Below are positions 18,722-32,529 of a stretch of DNA of 64,000 nt, piece by piece. The notes below the pieces were generated by a model that was given only the letters and a program-made list of their open reading frames with translations, ran no database searches and was not told the origin of the DNA. A program made the translations under genes and the position numbers. Numbering within the stretch: the stretch's first letter is position 1; every line of letters starts with the position of its first letter. The DNA comes from Pelecanus crispus (taxonomy: Eukaryota > Chordata > Aves > Pelecaniformes > Pelecanidae). The stretch is from assembly GCF_030463565.1 (NCBI RefSeq), contig NC_134649.1:37783044-37847043 (forward strand), read 5' to 3'.

Positions 18722-21105
18722 AACCTGATGACCAAGAGACCCACCCACAGATTAAGAACATGGGGCTTTGCCTAAGACGACACCAAGTAAGAAAATGTTC
18801 TGCCAAGAGGAGAATGTAGGGATGGCAAAAGGGGATCTTTGCTCCCGTGTGGTTTATCTCTTAATGCTGGACTAAAACCTTGCAAATGATGGGTCTTCTG
18901 CAGAAACGTGTAGTGGTGCCTGTAATGCACTTTGGCCCCTCAGGTATAAGGAAAAAGAACTCACCTGTTCGATAATCAGTGGTCCAGCAGGAAGCAAAAG
19001 GTGGCAGAAGCTGGAGGAAAAGGCTTGGAACTGGCTTTCCTTTCTGTCTTTGTTATTACTGTGAATATTGTAAAGAGATGTAAGCAGCCTCCCAGGATGG
19101 AATCGGCTCACTGGAAGCCAGACATGCTGGATTTCTATTGTGGACTTTGTTTGGGATGGGGAAAAGAAAAAAGGGGGGAAAAAAAAAAAAAAAAAGAAAA
19201 GGACATCTTTATAAAAATGTAATTTTTAAAATTAAATCAGACACAAAGTCATATTTATTTTGCTTTTGTTTTCCACGAAAAGCCTCAACCCCTCTGACTG
19301 CATGTTTTTGTGCTGTTGTTTGCAATGGCTACCCTGTAAGAAAACCTGCCTTCAAAACAAGGGGACGAGGGGGGAACATATTCAACAGCCCCCTTGGATT
19401 AACTCTGTCTATCTTCCATACCAGAATATCTACTAGGAAGGGGGAAAAGATTGGGTGGGGGGGAACAAAGCAAAAATGTAGCTGTAATATGGGATTTTAA
19501 TGTGCCCAAGATGGTGATTATTTTGACACAATTTCTTCATTCTTTTCCCTAACGGGAAAGATTTATTTAAAAAACCGGCCCCCCCGCTCCCAACTACCCT
19601 ATTACTCCTCAAAACAGACAGCTAGATCAGACAAACTGTTGGGAAAAAACTCTCGGGGAAGGCAATCCTGCACTAGTGAGGGGTGAGATACAGGCATTTA
19701 CCAAACTGTCGCAGCTAACTTCTAGCACAGCAAAAACCATCACAGGGCATAAAAACATTCAACTCGCAGACTTTAGAGGTTGAAGCATTTTGTTCTGTTG
19801 TGTTGGCAGCTGTCGCTTAAAAATGCAGATTAGCTGCTTGGGTAAACTTACGGCAGTGTGGCCACCGCATCCACACGCAGCACGTGTGCTGTCTTGGGCA
19901 TCCAGGCCCCGGTGGACTTCACAGGGAGGAAGGGCAGAAATGAGGTTGAGATCACTGGAGAGGGGAAAGAGAGAGACAATCAGTTTGAGCTTCACACATC
20001 CGTCAAATCCCAGACACAGCGACAGCTAATGAGATGAGGGAAAGCATCGTTCTAAGGGGAACGGCCGTTTTCCGTAGCGTATTTTATATTAAAAAAAAAA
20101 AAAAAACAAAAACAAAAAAAGAAAAAAATTTAAATCGCCCATTATTAAACCATATTGTACGTAAATGACCGAAAACAAAGCTATTGCCAATGTGAAGTGT
20201 ATTCTATTGATTGTTATGATCTGATGCCTCTCGTGAACACAAGCTCCAGTATAACATACAATGTACATATTTAGCTATACTTCTGATGAAAATGCCCCGA
20301 TGAACAGAGGGGTTTGATAATGTAAACCACGTAAGCTTAACTCTGTGACAAGCTTTTTTTTTTTTAATTTTTAACTTTTTTGTTGTTGGGGTTTTTCTTT
20401 TTTTTTTTTTGATCAAGCCAATTGTATCTACTGCAAAAGTCCTGCTTTAAAGAAAAAAAACCACAACAAAACAAATAAAAATGGATGTACGTTAATTTTC
20501 TTCTAAACATGTAATTCAAATATTCGATAATGAATTAAGAACCAAGCAGCCATGAAAATCCTGCTTTCCTCCTTTTTCTGGTCTGTGTAGGCATATAGGT
20601 GCACTTTGTAAAGAAGTGGAAATAAACGGGAAACTAAATTGGTTGGGAGAAATCATAAGAATTTTTAATCTACCGAGGTAAAAAAATTGGGTCCTTTTTA
20701 CTTTTTACCTTTTACAATGGTACAGTTGTACATTATTTGTACCCAACTCAAATTTCTGTAGGATTTGGGCGGGGGGGGGGGGGGGGTGCGGGGAAGGGAT
20801 GTGGGTGGAAGACAGGGATTACTGATACAGTTGACAAAGTGCAATATATTGTCAGTCACTGCAGCATAGACGATGGCAGTTGAGATTTAAATTATTTTGT
20901 ACTTGTATCAGCATAAAAAAAATCTGCAGTATTTTCTGGTTTTATTTTAATTTTTTTATTTTGCTTATTTTTGGATTAGTGAACTAAGTTATTGTTAATT
21001 ATGTACAACATGTTTATATATTGTCTGTAAAAAGTGTATGCTCTCCTCATATTCCTTCAAGGTGAATATTGCTAAGAATAATAAAATGCCTTTTTTGTCA
21101 AAGTA
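18722..21105 (+). other. GATA2: GATA2 3' UTR
   Basis: AT-rich sequence follows the stop with no further coding signal. The most convincing end is AATAAA at 21080-21085 with a T-rich element just after it (21091-21096), giving a UTR of about 2.4 kb. Earlier AATAAA copies near 20475 and 20621 could give shorter forms. A Pumilio-type TGTACATA lies at 20262-20269. Long A runs (20090-20106), T runs (20355-20365, 20398-20410) and a run of about 17 G (20770-20786) are present. Confidence 0.6.
21080..21085 (+). terminator. GATA2: Likely GATA2 polyadenylation signal (AATAAA)
   Basis: A canonical AATAAA is followed about 6 nt later by a T6 run and a GT-containing stretch. It comes after a long AT-rich 3' UTR and no later signal is as well placed before the sequence character changes. 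Cleavage would fall near 21100. Confidence 0.55.
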
Positions 21106-22535
21106 CCTGTGCCCAGCTTCATGTCATAAAGGCTGCTTTTAATAGGGAGAGAGGAAAAATTATCGCCGTCATTGTTGTCAGTAGAATTATTAGCTTAAAC
21201 TTTATGCAGAGCGGTCTATTGATATTTCAAAAACCTACCAGGGTAGGACAAAAAAATAGTTGGCGAATGATTTAGTATAAAACGCACAGGTACAAAAGCT
21301 CATTCTCCAGTGTCATTTTGGGGTGACGAGGTCATGCAGTTAAACTGCACGAAAGTTTCTTAACCAGTTTAAAATCGAAGGCAGCAGCCACATCGCAGAT
21401 GATGAACTGCGGTTTCTCTGGGCTTTTGTTGTTTTTTGGGTTGTTTTTTTAAAGTGTTTGGAGAAACACTTTTCAATTAAAAAGTTTTAAAAGCACTGTA
21501 AATGCAGAAAAGCAGCCAGCTGCCTAATGGATTTCAAGGCACGGCCTGTATTAGACCAGGCAGTTCTCTGCAGGTTCTTACGCTGCTGTAACAGGCAACA
21601 CTGTCAACCTGGAAACCTGTTTCTTACCATTTGGTGTCATCAGTGGCGTGAAGGGAGCAAGGGGGGATGGCTAGCCCTGAGCTGCTCAGTGCTGTCCTGG
21701 GAACAAGGGCTGCAGCCGTGGGTGCAGGGGGTGTGCATGCAGGCCGCCACATGAGGATGAAGAAGAGTGCTTACCAGGCAGCTCTCGCATGGCCAAAACT
21801 TTGTGGCTGCTTTCATCGCACAGTTGAGTCTGACCCACACAAGGAACTCCTTGGGGCCTTAAAAAGTGAAACAAAGTCTTGCAAAGTCTCCCCACTGTGT
21901 GTAGGGGCGAGTACTGCTGCTACTAAAACAATATTTTCAAGAAAACTGCTAATGAACTTTGCGTTTCCTCCTTTGACCCCCCGAGAGTTGCGTCTCACTT
22001 CTGTGGAAACCAACTTGGGGATAACTCCTTACTCATTAAGAAAAAAAATAACCTGAGTTCCTTTTTCAGTGTGTCTGTGCAAATTCCAGCCCTTTCTATC
22101 ACTGCTTCTCTTTAACCATGCAGCCTCCTCCCCAGCAGCGTTTGCAAGCCCGGCTCATGAATGACGAGGAATTGCAGCAGCTCTGGATGTGCTGAAGAAA
22201 GTACACGCAACTGGGACGAGGCCTTCCCGCATCATTTCAGACGAGTTAATCATCTCTCTAACTTGTTTAGCGAGGCTTAGTGCAAACACCCATTAAAAAA
22301 AAAAAAGGCAGTTTATAGCATACCGTGCAAGCTTCATTTAAAAAGAAACATGTTCATTTTCAGACAGGTTTTAAACGGGTTCATAAGTAAACTCAGCCAC
22401 TCTCCCTCCATATTTGAATAGCTGAAACAAGAACAGGAAAACTAAAAACATCACTTTAAAATAATTTAGAATAATCAAGCTATTTGCTTTGGTTGCACAC
22501 TACACGCACACGTTCAGATTTTGATAAGGGCTTAC
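21106..22535. other. Intergenic DNA downstream of GATA2
   Basis: I see no exon or recognised repeat in this stretch. Short open frames near 21640-22050 overlap on both strands and show no domain. Confidence 0.55.
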
Positions 22536-22683
22536 CTTGGTGTTGCCTCTGCAGGCATTTCGCCGGGTCGGTCTGATTCGCTCGCAGAATCAGGGCCATA
22601 ATCCATCAGCTTGTCAGGAGGGGTGCTGCAGCCCCCAGTGCCCAGAGGAGCGTGCCTCTTCTGAGCAGGGTCTTCAGCAGTTC
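22536..22683 (-). other. Candidate internal exon of an unidentified minus-strand transcript
   Basis: On the minus strand a strong acceptor (TTATCTGTGTTGCAG, AG at 22685-22684) and a strong donor (CCAAG then GTAAGC, GT at 22535-22534) bound 148 nt. One frame (skip two bases) stays open throughout. It encodes about 48 residues, rich in Pro, Asp, Glu and Ser, including KRHAPLGTGGC and KLMDYGPDSASES. I do not recognise the peptide; it does not match what I recall of EEFSEC or DNAJB8, the genes that follow GATA2 in mammals. It could be an exon of a long non-coding RNA. The plus strand is also open here, so strand rests on the splice sites. Confidence 0.35.
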
Positions 22684-25600
22684 CTGCAACACAGATAACA
22701 AATAATCCCGTGTTTGTCAGGTGGCACTAATCTGTGAAAGATCAAACCATCTTTCTGCAACGTGTGTTATCATGTTTGTCTCCAGACATTTTGCATAGCG
22801 GAAGAAAAACAAACAGCAGGGAATGGAAATGGAGCAAGTGTGTAAAGTTCAACGTAAAGTGTAAGCACAGAGCAGATATCAAGGCAACAAATTGGGATTT
22901 ACAGTCCTTTCACTAGCACCAAACACTGGGGGACAGGCTTTTTGTGAGGGGGGAACCCTGACATTACTTGCCTTTGGTTCCCGTTGTTGGGATTATTGTT
23001 TTAAGCCATGCTTAATTGTCATGTCTCCACGGCCACATCAAAAGCCAAGAAGATTAGGTTACAGGGAGTGTTTGATGTCAAAATACAAAATAAATAAAAG
23101 GAAAGCTGAAAAGGTAGTGTATTTTCCATGATGTCTAGTGAGGTTTTTGCCTCAAACATCTTTTTTTTTTTTTTTATTTTGCAAAGGTTGCACTTTTAGT
23201 GACGAGATTTCATTTACTTACTTCCAAATGACTCCACTGCTTTCCTGCCACAGCTCAAAAGGGTTAATATCCCCTCTTTGATGGCGAACATGGTATAATT
23301 AACGCAAACTTCTTAAGTATCCTGGTGACCTGTAGATGGCCACATGAGAATTTTGTTATTTACTGACTTGCCAAACGTTTATTGCTTATAGCAGAACAAG
23401 TGGGAAGCAGGCATTAATTTTGATGCTGTTATCTGTGATTGCGTGTAAAGTTCATAGCAGAGAGTGCCTATATGTCAACTGCAATTAAACATTTCCCTGT
23501 ATTTTTAATGAATTTCACGTTGGTGGAGGGGGTTGGACTGGCAGCTTTGCAAACTGAAATCCTGCCCATCCGCAGAGCAGGCATGACACAGCCAGACACA
23601 GGACAACTTCCCTTTACCTGCAGGCTGCAAAAGAAAACAGTCTGGCGCCATGGAGCATTTGATCCTTGGCTTCTCCACGGAGACAGTCAAATCAGTACCA
23701 ACTGTGGCAGGGCACAGTGGGAGATTTTGTGGTGTGACATCTCCTCTTGGAAACCAGCCTGAAAAAGACCAAAAATGAAGCCAAAAGTGGCTATCAGGTG
23801 AATATGTTCATTTATCACCAACCTGGACTGGATTAGAATGCGTGACCTAGAAGTAAAATGCTTTGTTTAGCCCAACTCCCTGGGCCATCTGGTCCTCGCA
23901 AGTAAACATTTCTAAGTGAGATTAAGCGACTGTTCTTTAAGCATGGTGATATGAGTACAAACCAGGCTGCTCTGGATCAAACCTCGGCATCAGGGCAGCC
24001 GGCTGGTGCCGATTCAGAAACGCCATTTGCTTGAACAGCTTTGGGTGCAATTCTCCGTGGTGTCAGCTTTGCAGTCAGTCCTGATTCAGTCTGATGTGTC
24101 CCTGTCAGATCCAGAGCTCGTCCTAAATCCAGGGCTCAAATTGCACCAAGGTGCTGCTGGGAGGTCGAGGGCCCCATTGGAGGAAACTTATAGGAGAGAC
24201 TGCAGTAAGAACTAGACAGCATTTGCAATAAGAACTCGGTTGCATTTCTGAGCACCAAAAGCTCGGCTGAGCAAAATGCAATCGCAGAGTAGGAGATAAC
24301 TGCAGAAAAAACATCCAGTAGGTAGTAACACAATAGAGAACTAACCCTTCCTTCAGGGAAAGGCTTTGACATACCACTGAGGGAGGGAACTGCTACTGTT
24401 TGGTCTATAAAAACTGAATCGGGGAAGTATAAAGTTAACCCAGCCTATGCAGCAATGGCAGGGAGAAAACAGCTACCTGCCTACATGCTGCTCCCATGCC
24501 TCTCTCTATGGGTCTGCACTCTGGGCTGCAGGGAGTTATTTGGAGGAAAGTTGGCTCTGGCTCAGGGGATGTGTAAGTCATTTGGAGTTGAGCCTATCAA
24601 TGCCAGAGCATGAACATGGACCCTCGTTTCTCCTAAACACTTCAGTACTTCACCAAAGTTTTCCCCAGTGCTTTTACTTTCCTCTGGAGCTTGATCCTGT
24701 TCCTGCCTGCTCTCTGTCAGGCAGAGAGGACATGGCAGATTTCTTTACCTGGAACACAAGAGCATTATGTTGGCTCTTTTGGTTGTGATTTTTTTATCTC
24801 TGGTTCTTTCATTCACTCCCACCTGCCCACACTGGCATTCTGGTAGCAGGTTATACTGCTAGAACGATTTCAGGATGCCCCTGGAAATCCCTATTGGATT
24901 TTGCTGTAAAATTGAGATCAATTTATCAACTCCTGCTGCATTTCAGCCTGTCCGCTAGTTTTTCTTCTTTTCTTTTTTGTAGACCCTTGTAAAATTTGGA
25001 AGTAAAAGCACCCCATTTTGAGAACTAATATGTTAGAAGAGAACTGGATGAACAAAAAAGAACAGACCAAAGCCATTCATGTAACCTTTGTGCGCACAGG
25101 CATTTTGGGCTATTTTTCTCTATCCAAGCATAACTCCCACCAACATGGGGAAGATGTTCTTCATGACGAAGCACATCCCAGGAGACAGACCACTGCCTGA
25201 CTGGGGCCAGGACTCACCCCAGTCGCTCACACACTCACTTTCTGATGACAAGCAAAGGTACAGCACTCTATGCCTCAGTTTCCCCTTGCAAAACAGTTAC
25301 AAAAAGGACAAGACCTGCCCTATCAGCTATGTACAAGTGTTGACTCACTCCAGTCCTGCAGACTTCTGGGCAAGTTTGAACAAATGTGTGTGGTGTGTAC
25401 TGATAGGCACCGGGGAAGGGCACAGCACTCTCCTCTCTAGGTTAGAGGCTCCTCCCTGCCTTTGCTGAGGAGCTGTTGCACTGTCGTTAGCCTCTCTGTA
25501 CAGCTGTCTGTGGCAAAAATGACACACTGGAGAAATTAGTCACTGGAGTGTATCACCCGGCTGCTCCCAACTGCTGCACACACACACACACACACAAAGC

Positions 25601-28600
25601 CCCATGTACGCACACACACACAAACTGCCTCCCACCCCAGCCCATTGTGAAGCAGCCCTTTCTCCATCTCCCATGCTGTCAGCCCCTGACCTTCCTTTCA
25701 CATGCTCTAATGGTCACTAGAAAACTGCAAGAGAACACAGTCGCGGTATTAAATAGCCATAATTTGTCTCCAGGCCTTTCCCCTCCTCCCCCGCCTCGGT
25801 CTCCCGCAACTTAACGTTTAAACCAGCTGAAGTTTACAACAAATCAAAGCCTCCCTATAGGCCCAGATTGTCTAAATACGGAAAACAGGAAGTGAGTAAC
25901 CTTCAACGGGAAATTGTTCATCCGATGGAGGCCAAGACCCAAGGCCCGGCGCTTTTCAGTCCTGTCCCAGCACAGGCAGACACAGCATGTACCGAACGGA
26001 CACTCGGCATTTCACAGGAGGGAGTGGTTTAGGGAAACTTTTGCTTCTCTTGCAGTCATGTTACGGCTGCTTCAGGAAAGGAGATGGTGTTTGTGCCTGT
26101 GCAGAACAGTAGATAGGCAGTTTGGGAGGGTTTTTTTTTTAAGAAGACTGGGAGAGTCTGGAGAAGCGGACAAGAGTTGCAGGAGAAAACAGAGAAGATG
26201 CATGAATCCAAACTAAAACTGCCTCTTGCTTCCTATGAAGGTGAAGATGGCAAGAGAGTACCGCAAATGGCATTGGGCCGCTTCCAGCACAGAAGGGCGG
26301 GAAGAGATTTTGTGCGACAGCCCACTTGGTGATGAAAAGGAGAACACTTCATTTCCTAGGCAGAGAGAATAATAATTTATTTTTGTAGAGTAACTTGCCT
26401 GCTTCCCCCTGCCAGGAAAGACCCCAAATTATTTTACCGGCTGTTTATCTAAGGCTTATGTTATTCACTACTGAATTGCAACCATTACTGGGGTGGAACA
26501 CAGCAGCTGTTTAACAACTCAAAACAATGCCCTTTTTTTATGGAAGGTCATATTAAGATCCTCTCTAACTGAAGGTGAACTTCTTGTTACATGCCGCATC
26601 CACTGGAATAAAGCTTTGCTCACAATTACACTTCTGCCAGAATCACAAAACCCCCAAAGAAACTGGGATGCACAAACACATCCATGCATGCCTGAGTCCT
26701 TCCACTCCAACTCTGGACAGGGCTAATGAACCATGTACCACAAAGTGGCCCCTGGCTCATAGATAACTTTCTTCTGCCCCCCCTTGGAGCCTGCACCTAT
26801 GCTCATGTGCCAGTTTTGCTCTGGGCAGCTCATGGGATAAGCACCAGCAACCAAGCCTATGGTCTCTGATTTGAAAAATATTCAGAGAAAAGGGTGACAG
26901 TCTGATTTGGAGTCTGGCACCACTGTTGAGGAGCTGTGAGTTGGTTGGTCCTGTCCTGGTTCCTTGCCCCAAGGCTGAGAGCACTACAGATGAAGGGCAT
27001 GTCTGGGGCAGATATGCACATGTGGGACAGTCAGTCTCCGGAGGACATTCCTGCAGAAGGCACAGCTGGAATTTGACCTGCCTGACTGGGATGCTGCACC
27101 TCTGCAAAGACTGGGGCTTGAGAGAAATGCACAGCAATGGGTAACTGTTGGGTCTTTTGAGGAGGACAAGTTAGAGATTAAGCTTCTAGTTAGATCTCTT
27201 TGCTGCAGCATTTCAAAAATTGCTCTGAATTTACCTTTTAAAAATATATTTTAAATACTGGTTTTAGGCAGAAATATTTTCCTTCTTGCTCCTACAGTCT
27301 TCTTCTGCAATGGTTTATATAGGTGAGTAAAACTGGACTTGTGGCATTTGCTTCACAGAACATTTTCTCTCTTGCATAAAGATGAAGTTTAGTTGGTTGT
27401 TTTGCTAGCAAACCAGCTGGCTGGGAGAAAGATGCTCTTAATCAAACAGCCTCGCTGTCTCTCTGGGGAGAGCTCTGTCTTTTTTCCCATCACAACAGGT
27501 TTCCTCTTTGTTCTCTGGTGGGCAGGTGTTGTCCCACTGGGATGTGGAAAAGGGCAGGCTCTGATCCCATTAAAGATAGCCCCATTGGTAACAGATCAGA
27601 GGGGCATCCCTAGGTTGTGGGAGAGTATGCCTGTCGTGCTTCACTGGCTGGGGAATAATAGAGCTGGCTCTCAGTGATACTTGCAGGGTTTTTAACAGGA
27701 GTCCTGTTCTCCAGAGGGACAATGAAAGGGAAAGGAACCCAGAGGGTGATGGCTGTGTCTGGCATTGCCAGAAACCACAGCTGGTCCTGCAAGTGATGGG
27801 AACGGAGACGATGCTTCTGTCCAGGAAAGATGCAAAGAAATGCTCCCCTGGTGCCTTATCTGCTTGCTTTACTCTCTTTCTCCATCACTTCCACAGCTGA
27901 CTTTGAGGGATGTGGAAGTGAATTTTGCTCCAGTGGAAGGTGACACAGATAATCCTAGAGATGGAAATGCTAGTGTAACCTCTGGTCCCAGCCACCCATT
28001 GGTCCTTCCATCTTGAGGGTTACAGGAGCTGTGTTCTGACTCCGTGGGAAGAAAGATTGGATGTATGGGCTAAAGGAGGTCAGGGAGCTCCAACCATATC
28101 CCTGGCCTGGATGAGATGACCGGGGAATAAGGGTTGTAGCTTGCTCAGTGGAGCCTGTCTGCCTGCAGTCCAGACATAGTATGGAGTAGCTTTTCTTCTG
28201 TTGACCTTGGGCTCACAAGAACTGAGATAGTAGCAGGGATGTCCAGTGCATTTCCTTCTTCTGTGCTTTCTAAAGTGATTCAGGAGGCGAGTCCACTGTG
28301 CCCAGGAGCTACAGACTCCTGAGGTCTAGAATGGGCTCTACATCTGCTTAACTCAGAGGCTTAGTGTCTCTGCTTGCTCGGTTAAGGCAGGATTTATCAA
28401 CCTCACATAGGGTTGTGGCAATCCATTAGTCTGTGTTAGTGCAGGCCTTGGACATGGTGATGTCCCAAGAATGGAAACTTGAAGCTGGATATATGCAGCA
28501 GCCAAAATATGCAGCTCTGACTGCAAACCATATCATAGGCATGTTCACAAGGTACGCACCAGTACTGTGGGCCAAGAGGCTTGTCCAAACGAAGCAACAG

Positions 28601-31600
28601 GTCTTACAGACACTGTGTCGAAACAAGATCCCTTTGGCCAGCTCCAGTAAGGCTGTCCATGAGGGACCCAAACTTGCTCAGCAAAGGCCCTGCATCCTCG
28701 AAAGAGTTAACCCTGAGCTCCTGACTCAATGCACAGGAATGCAGCCACCACAGGTAGAGTCTCACTGAGGCCGCCTTCATGGGAGTCTGCACAACTCTGA
28801 ACTCAACAGCGGCTACACTCAGTTGTGTCAGGACTGACAAGAACAGAGATGGTACCAGCATGTTAGACAGCTGGCTATATTTTAACATGTTCTTTTTACT
28901 TTCTTTTCCTATGTTCTTCCTTAGTGCCACATGGAAATTACACTCCTTTTGGCCTACGCACCCTACACCAGTTGGACATCTTTTAACCTGCACCCTCTTT
29001 CTTGGTGCTCTCCTTCCAATGTTTCACCCTCCCATTTACATCCTTGCTGAATTTATCTGTGCAGGTCACAAATCAGACAGTGTCCTTTACTTCTGCTGCA
29101 CTAGGGCCTGGGAAGACTGGTCATTCTCCTTGCAAAGCCACCACTGCGGGCCGCTCCTCCACACGATCCAGCCCTGCCACTGCTAGCCCTGCCTGAAATC
29201 ACCGCCCCTGCTCAGCATTCCTGCAGGCTGCTTTCACTTTTAGCCCCGATGCTGAACAAACCCAGCTCTCTCTTCATGTACATGTATGTATGTATTTATA
29301 CACATACCCCACCACCACAGAAAGAGACCTATTTTGCAAGGTTTAATGTGCTCTGAGTTCTGCTCTAGACTCTTCCTCTTTTGTTGCAGCTGTGGTTTTA
29401 GGGCAGGCTTTGTGGGTTTGAGAGAGTCCTTGGATGCCTTGGGAAATGTTCTGCAAAAGCGGACATTCTCTCCATGCATCCTGCACTCCAGCCACCAGGT
29501 CCTGAAATCTCCGTGCACAGGATTTCCCCTATTTAGATGAACAAAAAAATCTACTTGCCTTTCAGGCATAGTTTCTGATTGATACTATTCGTTTATGCCT
29601 GCAGCGTCAGGCAGAGAAACAGGAGAGCCAGCTGGACTCCCTCCTACGTCAGCAGCAGCTCTAACAGAGCCACAACGCTGCATCAGGATGCTCTGAATGG
29701 GCTAAGAAACACAACCTCACAGCCACGGCAGCCCTGGGGTGGCTGGTGTAAGCTGCTTTGCCACAGCTCTGGAGAGAGTAAGATCTTATCCACTATCCTT
29801 AATGTCTCTGTCCATGACACAGGAGAAGCAATACTCCCTACCTTGTAGAAAATAAGGGAGAGCCTGCAAGCGCCAAATAACTGTGAAACAGAAACACTCT
29901 CTGCCTCTCCTGTGCTCATCCTAGTTACTCATGAGGGACAGTAACTCTCGTTTAGGAGAGCTGAGGATTAGCCTAACACACCTGGGTACCACCTGCTGCT
30001 TTGTGGCTCCAGCTCACAGTTTTGTGACAAGCTGGGTGCTTGACAGCAATATCCCTTTGAAATGCCATGTATACTGCTCAGGGTTTGGAAAAGCCTTGCT
30101 CCAGCACAGGGTAATTGTCAATATGCATGAAGACAAGCTTCCTGGGGTTGGCTGGGGGCAAGAAGGGGACAGCTTGGGTGGAAAAAATGCTTCAACCACA
30201 GCACAAGGCACGCCTGTACTCCTAACCAGCTGAACAGCAACTTGGCCCTATGGAGTCAGAGCAGCCTTGAGATAGCTCTGACAGGCAAAGCACAAAAATG
30301 CTGTGAAAAAACACAACCCACAAAGCAACAGAACTGTCTCACAAGGTTTAAAAGCACAGTTGTTCAGCCTTGCCTATTTGTATGGGAAGCGGGAGCCGGC
30401 TCCTGAACGTGGAGCTGGCAGGCAGCATAGGAAAAGGAGAGGGAGGCAAGATATGTGTCTGAGGAATTTGCAGCCTTCACGTTCCCTCTCTCCCACCTCC
30501 TCCTCCTGCAGGAAATGAAAGAAATCTCTTTTGTGGAAGGAGGATGGTAGGTGTGCATGTGTGAGTGTGTGCTGGGGAGCAGCCCCGCCTCGCAGGCTCC
30601 TTCCCAGCGTGCAAGCCTGAGTGCAGGGCCCTGTGTTTGCATGCGCGCGTGTGCACAGTTATGCTGAAGCGCTCAGGGCCGTTTCTCAGAACTCTCCTCA
30701 TGCGTGTCTGAAAAGGTGGATCAGGCAACGGAAGCGGCGAAACCACCAGCATGCCCAGGCCCCAAATGACTGCCTTTTCACTTTTTTTTTCTTTTTTCTG
30801 TAAAGCAGCCCCCCCCACTTCTTCCTCCTTCCCTCCCCCACTCTGCCCTGCTGAACCACAGTGCCGGAGCAGCAGAGCCTGAAACTGGAGGAAAGCAAAG
30901 GGCACAAAAAAATGTCCGTGGCTGCTGCAAAGAGCGATCAGGGGCCAAGGCCGGCAAAACTGGCTGTGGGCACAGCCATCTGCAGCCGCTGCTGCTCTTG
31001 CTCAGGCCTCAGCACAGGCCGGAGTGGGCAGCTGACTGCCAGCTCTGCCAGGACCTGCATGATGCTGATCCCGCTGTCCAAGCAGCACAGCCTTTGCTTC
31101 CATGGAGGCCCAGGCCTGGGGGAGCATGGTGGTAAGCAGAAAGGAAGCTGGGAGTGGGGTAAAAATGGTCGATTTAGTTGTCTTTTTCCCCTCTTCAAAC
31201 CACGGTGAGCCAGTTGCCCTTTGTCAGGGTGAGCGGCATGAGCTGTGAGGCTCAGGCATCCCTCTCCTCTCATGGAGAAGATGGCGGCCGGGGCCAGGCC
31301 AAGCCCTCACTGACAACCGTAGCAGCCTCCTCGCCACTGACACCACACAGGACAAGTTCACCTGTGACTCTCCTCCAAGGGGGTCTCTTTTAGCCTCTGT
31401 TTCCCCATTAACAGGGACAAAAGAATGGTCTGCTTATCACTATCCCCACCCACTGAATTATGCAGTGTACCTGCAAGGCCCAGCAGCCACTCCTCGGGGT
31501 GCCAAGGCAGGGTTTGTGGGGGGGGGAGGAAAAGCATGGCTGGAGATCCCATTTCTGTTTATACAGATGAAGAGGTCTTCGTTAGCAGCAAAGGTTTCTT

Positions 31601-32040
31601 CTTGCCATGCTTGCTCCTGAGGCGGGTGTTAGCAGCAGGCTGAGGAGCAAGAGGGTGGCCCAGGCCCCCTCCTTCTCATGCCTAAAATGGCGGTCCAGAC
31701 AGGCTGCCTCAGCCCCACAATGGTGGACAGGTCTCCACTGTCTCCCAGCCCACAACCACACAGTGTCATCCCAGCCCCTGCACCTTCCCCTCAGGTAAAC
31801 ACACTGGATCCCCATCATGTGCCCCAAATTTCCTCCTCTGAGTGTGGGGAACACCCCATTTCCCAGCTGAGCCCCGGCAGCAGGAATGCAGCCCCCTCAG
31901 AGATATTGCTGTGGGCACGAGAGGTAAGATGCATCAGAAGAAAATAAAACCTGCTCAAAGCTGGGGACCGAAAGGAGTAAAGGAAAGGGCTGTCCGGAGA
32001 GCCCCGCTGGGAAGAGACACCAGGATGTTCTAAAGACCCA
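22684..32040. other. Intergenic DNA, no gene recognised
   Basis: I find no exon set, RNA gene or family-level protein similarity here. Open frames are short and overlapping. (CA)n runs at 25577-25622 and a micro-exon-like stretch at 27298-27322 are the only structured items I can point to. Confidence 0.5.
25577..25622. repeat. (CA)n microsatellite, two blocks
   Basis: (CA)10 at 25577-25596 and (CA)6 at 25611-25622 are separated by 14 nt. It is a simple dinucleotide repeat. Confidence 0.9.
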
Positions 32041-32113
32041 AACTCTAAAGACAGTTTTGGCACTGAGAGCCAAGATAACTCTAAAGACAGTTTTGGGCAC
32101 TGAGAGCCAAGAT
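32041..32113. repeat. Two-copy tandem duplication, 36/37-nt unit
   Basis: Copy one (32041-32076) and copy two (32077-32113) are identical except for one extra G in the second (GGCAC against GGGCAC). This indicates a recent local duplication. Confidence 0.92.
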
Positions 32114-32529
32114 CTACTTTCCTGAATAGCACCGAGCCCACGTTCAGCCCTTCTAGTTTTCTGGGTCAAAAATAAATCCTGCACAAATAACATTTTTTTT
32201 AAAAAGACATAATTTTTACTTCACATGTTTTCTGTAGAACAAAAGGTACTGGGTGAAAGAAAGGAACTGCCTGAGAAGGTGGGAATCTCCCAAGTGGGAA
32301 GTACAAATTCAACATCACCAAAAAAATTGCATAGTGCCAAAGGAAAAAGGCAAATGCATTGAAGGGAATTAAGAAATTGAGCAAGTAAGGTGCCATGTGA
32401 GACGGTCCTGAAATCTACCCGTGTGTAAGGCAGACGGGGTCCTTACATGCACAATAAGGTGGGAGAGAAAAAGAAGAGTAAATAAAGAAGAAGAATGCAA
32501 GAAATAAGAGTGTGCAAAGCCTGCTCAGA

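Noticed and set aside
22552-22700. Plus-strand reading of the orphan exon, using the acceptor near 22553
   Set aside because: It has a fair acceptor but no good matching donor before the in-frame stop; the minus strand has both sites.
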